NCBI RefSeq assembly: GCF_031455295.1
Contig: NZ_JAVDSL010000006.1
Coordinates: 1-62,329, forward strand
Reading direction: 5' to 3'
Length of the DNA stretch: 62,329 bases
Source: Leifsonia sp. 1010
GTDB taxonomy: Bacteria > Actinomycetota > Actinomycetes > Actinomycetales > Microbacteriaceae
Made by a program: the position numbers and the translations under genes
In this document: piece after piece, positions 59,368 to 62,329 of the stretch
Layout of the letters: every line of letters begins with the position of its first letter
Position numbering within the stretch: position 1 is the first letter of the stretch
The notes under the pieces: generated by a model
The model's input: the letters and a program-made list of their open reading frames with translations, nothing else
Database searches by the model: none
Told to the model about the DNA's origin: nothing

Positions 59368-60645
59368 TCAGTCCGTCCCGCGCAGCCGTGCGATCGACGC
59401 CATCACGTGATAGACGACGATCGCCGCGATGGCGCCCAGCGCGATCCCGTTGAAGGTCAGCTGGCCGAGGTTCAGCGTGAAGTCGCCGACACCGATGATG
59501 AGGGCCGTCGCCGCCGTGAACTGGTTGACCGGCTTGGAGAAGTCGACCTTGTTGTCGAGCCAGATCTTCACGCCGATGATGCCGATCAGGCCGTACAGCG
59601 CGGTGGTCACACCGCCGAGCACGCCCGCGGGGATGGTGTTGATGACGGCGCCGACCTTGGGGGAGAGCCCCAGCAGCACGGCGACGATTCCGGCGACCCA
59701 GTAGGCCGCGGTGGAGTAGACGCGCGTCGCCGCCATCACGCCGATGTTCTCGCCGTAGGTCGTCGTCCCCGAGCCGCCGAAGAAGCCGGCGATGGTGGTG
59801 GCGACGCCGTCCGCGAAGAGCGCCCGGCCGGTCAGCCGGTTGACCGAGGGGTCGGTGAGCTGCGCGACACCGCGGATGTGCCCGACGTTCTCGGCGATCA
59901 GTACGAGCACGACGGGGAGGAACGCGGGCAGGATGCCCCAGGTCGCCGCGGGGGAGACGAACGGGTTGGCGGGAAGGGTGAACTGCGGGAAGCCGATCCA
60001 CGGGGCCTTGGCGACGGCGTCGAAGTTCACCTGGCCGACGATCACCGCGAACACGTACCCGACGGCGACGCCGAGGAAGATCGAGAGCCGGCCGAGCATC
60101 CCGCGGAAGAGGACGGTGCAGAGGATGACCGCCGCCAGCGTCACCAGGGCCGTGACGGGAGCCTGGACGAAGTTGTTCTTCGCTGCGGGAGCCAGGTTGA
60201 AACCGATCAGGGCGACGATCGCACCCGCCACCACCGGCGGCATGAGCCCGTCGATCCACCCGGTCCCGGTCGCGATGACGATCAGGCCGACGACGGCCAG
60301 CAGGACTCCGGTGACGACGATCCCGAACAGGGCGGACGGCATCCCGTCGGCTTTGGTCGCCGCCACGATCGGGACGATGAACGCGAACGACGAGCCCAGG
60401 TAGCTGGGCAGCCGGTTGCCGGTGATGACAAGGAAGAGCAGCGTCCCGACGCCCGAGAACAGCAGGGTCGTCGCGGGCGGGAAGCCGGTGAGCAGCGGCA
60501 CCAGGAACGTCGCGCCGAACATGGCGACGACGTGCTGGGCGCCGAGGCCGATCGTGCGCGGCCAGGTCAGCCGTTCGCCGGGGAGCACGATCTCGTGCGC
60601 GCCCACCTTCTTGCCGTCACCGTGCAGCGTCCAGGGCAGTGCCAT
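59368..60645 (-). CDS. UraA-type NCS2 uracil/xanthine permease
   Basis: A 425-aa nucleobase:H+ symporter with about 14 helices. Motifs: GAQHVVAMFGATFLVPLLTGFPP, AENVGHIRGVAQLT with the catalytic Glu, and GGSGTTTYGENIGVMAATRVYS. These favour the uracil (UraA) branch. GAAGGA stands 7 nt before the ATG. Divergent from the AzgA-type permease. Confidence 0.92.
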   Translation of the reverse strand: MALPWTLHGDGKKVGAHEIVLPGERLTWPRTIGLGAQHVVAMFGATFLVPLLTGFPPATTLLFSGVGTLLFLVITGNRLPSYLGSSFAFIVPIVAATKADGMPSALFGIVVTGVLLAVVGLIVIATGTGWIDGLMPPVVAGAIVALIGFNLAPAAKNNFVQAPVTALVTLAAVILCTVLFRGMLGRLSIFLGVAVGYVFAVIVGQVNFDAVAKAPWIGFPQFTLPANPFVSPAATWGILPAFLPVVLVLIAENVGHIRGVAQLTDPSVNRLTGRALFADGVATTIAGFFGGSGTTTYGENIGVMAATRVYSTAAYWVAGIVAVLLGLSPKVGAVINTIPAGVLGGVTTALYGLIGIIGVKIWLDNKVDFSKPVNQFTAATALIIGVGDFTLNLGQLTFNGIALGAIAAIVVYHVMASIARLRGTD

Positions 60646-60686
60646 GCGTGTCCTTCAGAGGTCTCGAGTCGGAATAGGCTTGGTGC

Positions 60687-60700
60687 TGCGCATTCGCGCA
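60687..60700. promoter_or_regulatory. Small inverted repeat between divergent permeases
   Basis: TGCGCATTCGCGCA contains TGCGC and GCGCA as inverted repeats around ATTC. It lies in the 108-bp region that must hold both permease promoters. A shared nucleobase-responsive site is possible; no known riboswitch was found. Confidence 0.3.
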
Positions 60701-60753
60701 TACTCGACGAACCTGAGTCTTCGCCGGGCCACCGCCCACCGATCCTACGGGAG

Positions 60754-62208
60754 TTGACCATTTCCGCTTCGACCAGCGCGCCCACCACGGCCAAGGGGCG
60801 CTTCGACCGCTTCTTCGAGATCAGCGCCCGCGGCACGACGTGGGGCACGGAGGTGCGCGGCGGCGTCCTCACCTTCGTCACCATGGCGTACATCGTCATC
60901 CTGAACCCGCTCATCCTGGGCGGGACGAAGGATGTCGTGGGCCACACCCTGGGCACGACCCAGGTCGCCGCCGTCACGGCTTTGAGCGCTGGCGTGATGA
61001 CCGTCCTGTTCGGCCTGATCGCGCGCCTGCCGTTCGCGTTCGCCGCCGGGCTCGGCATCAACTCGTTCCTCGCCGTCAACGTGGTCAAGATCCTCACCTG
61101 GCAGGAGGCGATGGGTCTCGTCGTCATCAACGGCGTGATCATCGTGCTGCTCTCGGCGACCGGGCTGCGGAAGCTCATCTTCAACGCCGTCCCGGCACCG
61201 CTGAAGACCGCGATCACGGTCGGCATCGGCCTCTTCATCGCGTTCATCGGTTTCGTCGACAGCGGGTTCGTCCGCACCACCACGCTCTCGTCGCCGCCCG
61301 TCCAGCTCGGTGAGGCCGGATCCATCGCGACTCTGCCGACCATCACCTTCCTCATCGCGCTCGTCATCATGGGCGTGCTGATGGCGCGCAAGGTGAAGGG
61401 CGCGCTGCTGGTCGGCATCGTCGCCGCGACGGTCGTCGCGATCATCGCGGAGGCCATCTGGCACGTCGGCCCGTCGATGGGCAAGAACCCGGCCGGCTGG
61501 AACCTGACGGTCCCGCAGCTGCCGACCTCGCTCGTCTCGCTGCCCGACCTGAGCCTCGTCGGCCAGGTGGATCTGTTCGGCGCGTTCGGCCGGATCGGCG
61601 CGCTCGCCGCGATCATGCTCATCTTCACGCTCGTGTTCACGAACTTCTTCGACGCCATGGGCTCGATGACCGGCCTGGCGCGCAGCGCGGGTCTGGCGAA
61701 CGAGGACGGCACCTTCCCGCGCCTCCAGCCCGCGCTCATCGTGGAGGGTGTCGGCGCGATCGTCGGCGGCGGCACCTCGTCGTCGTCGAACACGGTGTTC
61801 GTCGAGTCGGCCTCCGGCATCGGCGAGGGAGCGAAGACCGGCTTCGCCAGCGTCATCACCGGCGCACTCTTCCTGCTCGCTATGTTCTTCACCCCGCTGA
61901 CCCAGGTGGTGCCGCTCGAGGTGGCCGCCGCCGCGCTCGTCGTCGTGGGTGCCTTGATGGTGGTGCAGATCAAGCACATCGACTTCACCGAGTTCTCGGT
62001 GGTGCTCCCGGTGTTCCTGACGATCATCGTCATGCCGCTCACGTACTCGATCGCCAACGGGATCGGGGTCGGCTTCATCAGCTGGGTTCTCATCCGCTCG
62101 CTCGCCGGCAAGGCCCGCGAGATCAGCCCGCTGCTCTGGATCGTCGCCGCCGGCTTCCTCATCTACTTCGCGCGCGGTCCGATCGAGGGGCTGCTCGGGC
62201 AGGTCTGA
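60754..62208 (+). CDS. AzgA-type NCS2 purine permease (adenine/hypoxanthine/guanine)
   Basis: A membrane transporter of about 484 aa. FFEISARGTTWGTEVRGGVLTFVTMAYIVILNPLIL is the AzgA/GhxP opening; FAAGLGINSFLAVNVV, NFFDAMGSMTGLARSAGL and GGGTSSSSNTVFVESASGIGEGAKTGFASV are signature blocks with substrate-site residues. The start is uncertain: TTG at 60754 directly abuts GGGAG, while ATT at 60760 has correct spacing. The larger frame (from 59407) reads antisense through the UraA gene and is rejected. Confidence 0.9.
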   Translation: MTISASTSAPTTAKGRFDRFFEISARGTTWGTEVRGGVLTFVTMAYIVILNPLILGGTKDVVGHTLGTTQVAAVTALSAGVMTVLFGLIARLPFAFAAGLGINSFLAVNVVKILTWQEAMGLVVINGVIIVLLSATGLRKLIFNAVPAPLKTAITVGIGLFIAFIGFVDSGFVRTTTLSSPPVQLGEAGSIATLPTITFLIALVIMGVLMARKVKGALLVGIVAATVVAIIAEAIWHVGPSMGKNPAGWNLTVPQLPTSLVSLPDLSLVGQVDLFGAFGRIGALAAIMLIFTLVFTNFFDAMGSMTGLARSAGLANEDGTFPRLQPALIVEGVGAIVGGGTSSSSNTVFVESASGIGEGAKTGFASVITGALFLLAMFFTPLTQVVPLEVAAAALVVVGALMVVQIKHIDFTEFSVVLPVFLTIIVMPLTYSIANGIGVGFISWVLIRSLAGKAREISPLLWIVAAGFLIYFARGPIEGLLGQV

Positions 62209-62329
62209 CCTCACCGATTCGTGGGGGGGGGGGGGTTTGGGGGCGCCCGATAGCGCAGAACGGGCGCAGAGTGGGGGGGGGTGAGGGGGGGTAGGGGGGG
62301 GTGGGGCAGAGAGCGGCCGGGGGGCGCGG
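62209..62329. other. Poly-G rich window edge; no gene seen
   Basis: After the permease stop the sequence turns into long G runs (up to 13) broken by single A or T. It carries no ORF with normal codon use. It resembles two-colour sequencing dark-cycle artefacts or a low-quality contig end. Confidence 0.6.

Noticed and set aside
62219-62284. G-quadruplex regulatory region
   Set aside because: The G runs occur only at the contig edge and look like base-calling artefacts.
1-62329. Insertion sequences, prophage, integrons, tRNA or rRNA genes
   Set aside because: No transposase, integrase, capsid-type ORF or tRNA cloverleaf sequence was recognised. A tRNAscan-type search would be decisive for tRNA.

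Overview
The window is high-GC, gene-dense actinobacterial chromosome. The gene set (a DUF5997 gene divergent from a LysR-type effector-domain protein, a DUF6510 / flavin reductase / sulfite-oxidase-like trio, a MoaC-MoaB fusion, MoeB with a rhodanese tail) and the many start codons lying 6-7 nt behind a TANNNT -10 box fit Microbacteriaceae, most likely a Leifsonia-like organism. The genus is inference. No rRNA, tRNA, insertion sequence, phage gene or CRISPR was seen. Both window ends are G/C homopolymer runs that look like contig edges.

Layout. 0.1-6.4 kb: DHA2 drug exporter and divergent TetR repressor, then truB, two small membrane proteins, ribF and a CynX/NimT-type MFS transporter, joined by 1-4 bp overlaps. 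6.5-12.7 kb: ROK kinase divergent from a SorC/DeoR regulator that heads a deoxyribose-type operon (deoC, aldehyde dehydrogenase, catalytic-half-less aldehyde dehydrogenase), then an SGNH hydrolase. 12.7-20.6 kb: a minus-strand operon of NCS1 permease, HyuA-type hydantoinase/oxoprolinase, three tandem DUF917 proteins and a PucR regulator. 20.7-23 kb: CsoR-like repressor, macro-domain hydrolase, M20 peptidase. 23-37 kb: mixed housekeeping and accessory genes (SNF2 helicase, CYTH protein, 6-phosphofructokinase, quinone oxidoreductase, YjaB-like acetyltransferase, FMN alpha-hydroxy-acid oxidase, zinc-ribbon SDR, large APC permease). 37.5-49.7 kb: a molybdenum island (modABC, HTH-TOBE regulator, moaA, moaD, moaE, moaCB, moeA, moeB-rhodanese, two sulfite-oxidase-like enzymes and a reductase). 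49.8-54.1 kb: Ski2-like helicase, then a Pit phosphate transporter with a small partner. 54.1-59.2 kb: two tandem secreted HExxH proteins. 59.4-62.2 kb: divergent UraA-type and AzgA-type nucleobase permeases.

The molybdenum genes cover ModABC uptake, cofactor assembly (MoaA, MoaCB, MoaD, MoaE, MoeB, MoeA) and likely user enzymes in 12 kb. The PucR/DUF917/HyuA/NCS1 cluster looks like uptake and breakdown of a nitrogen heterocycle of unknown identity.

The least expected material is non-coding. (1) A seven- to eight-unit, exactly 40-bp tandem array carrying a palindrome in each unit lies between moeB and moeA. (2) Next to it is an element whose motif layout (19, 50, 21 bp steps) is repeated 9 kb away. 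(3) Two families of long imperfect hairpins, five copies in all, each sit just 3' of genes and lack a U-tract. None of these matches a named element I know.
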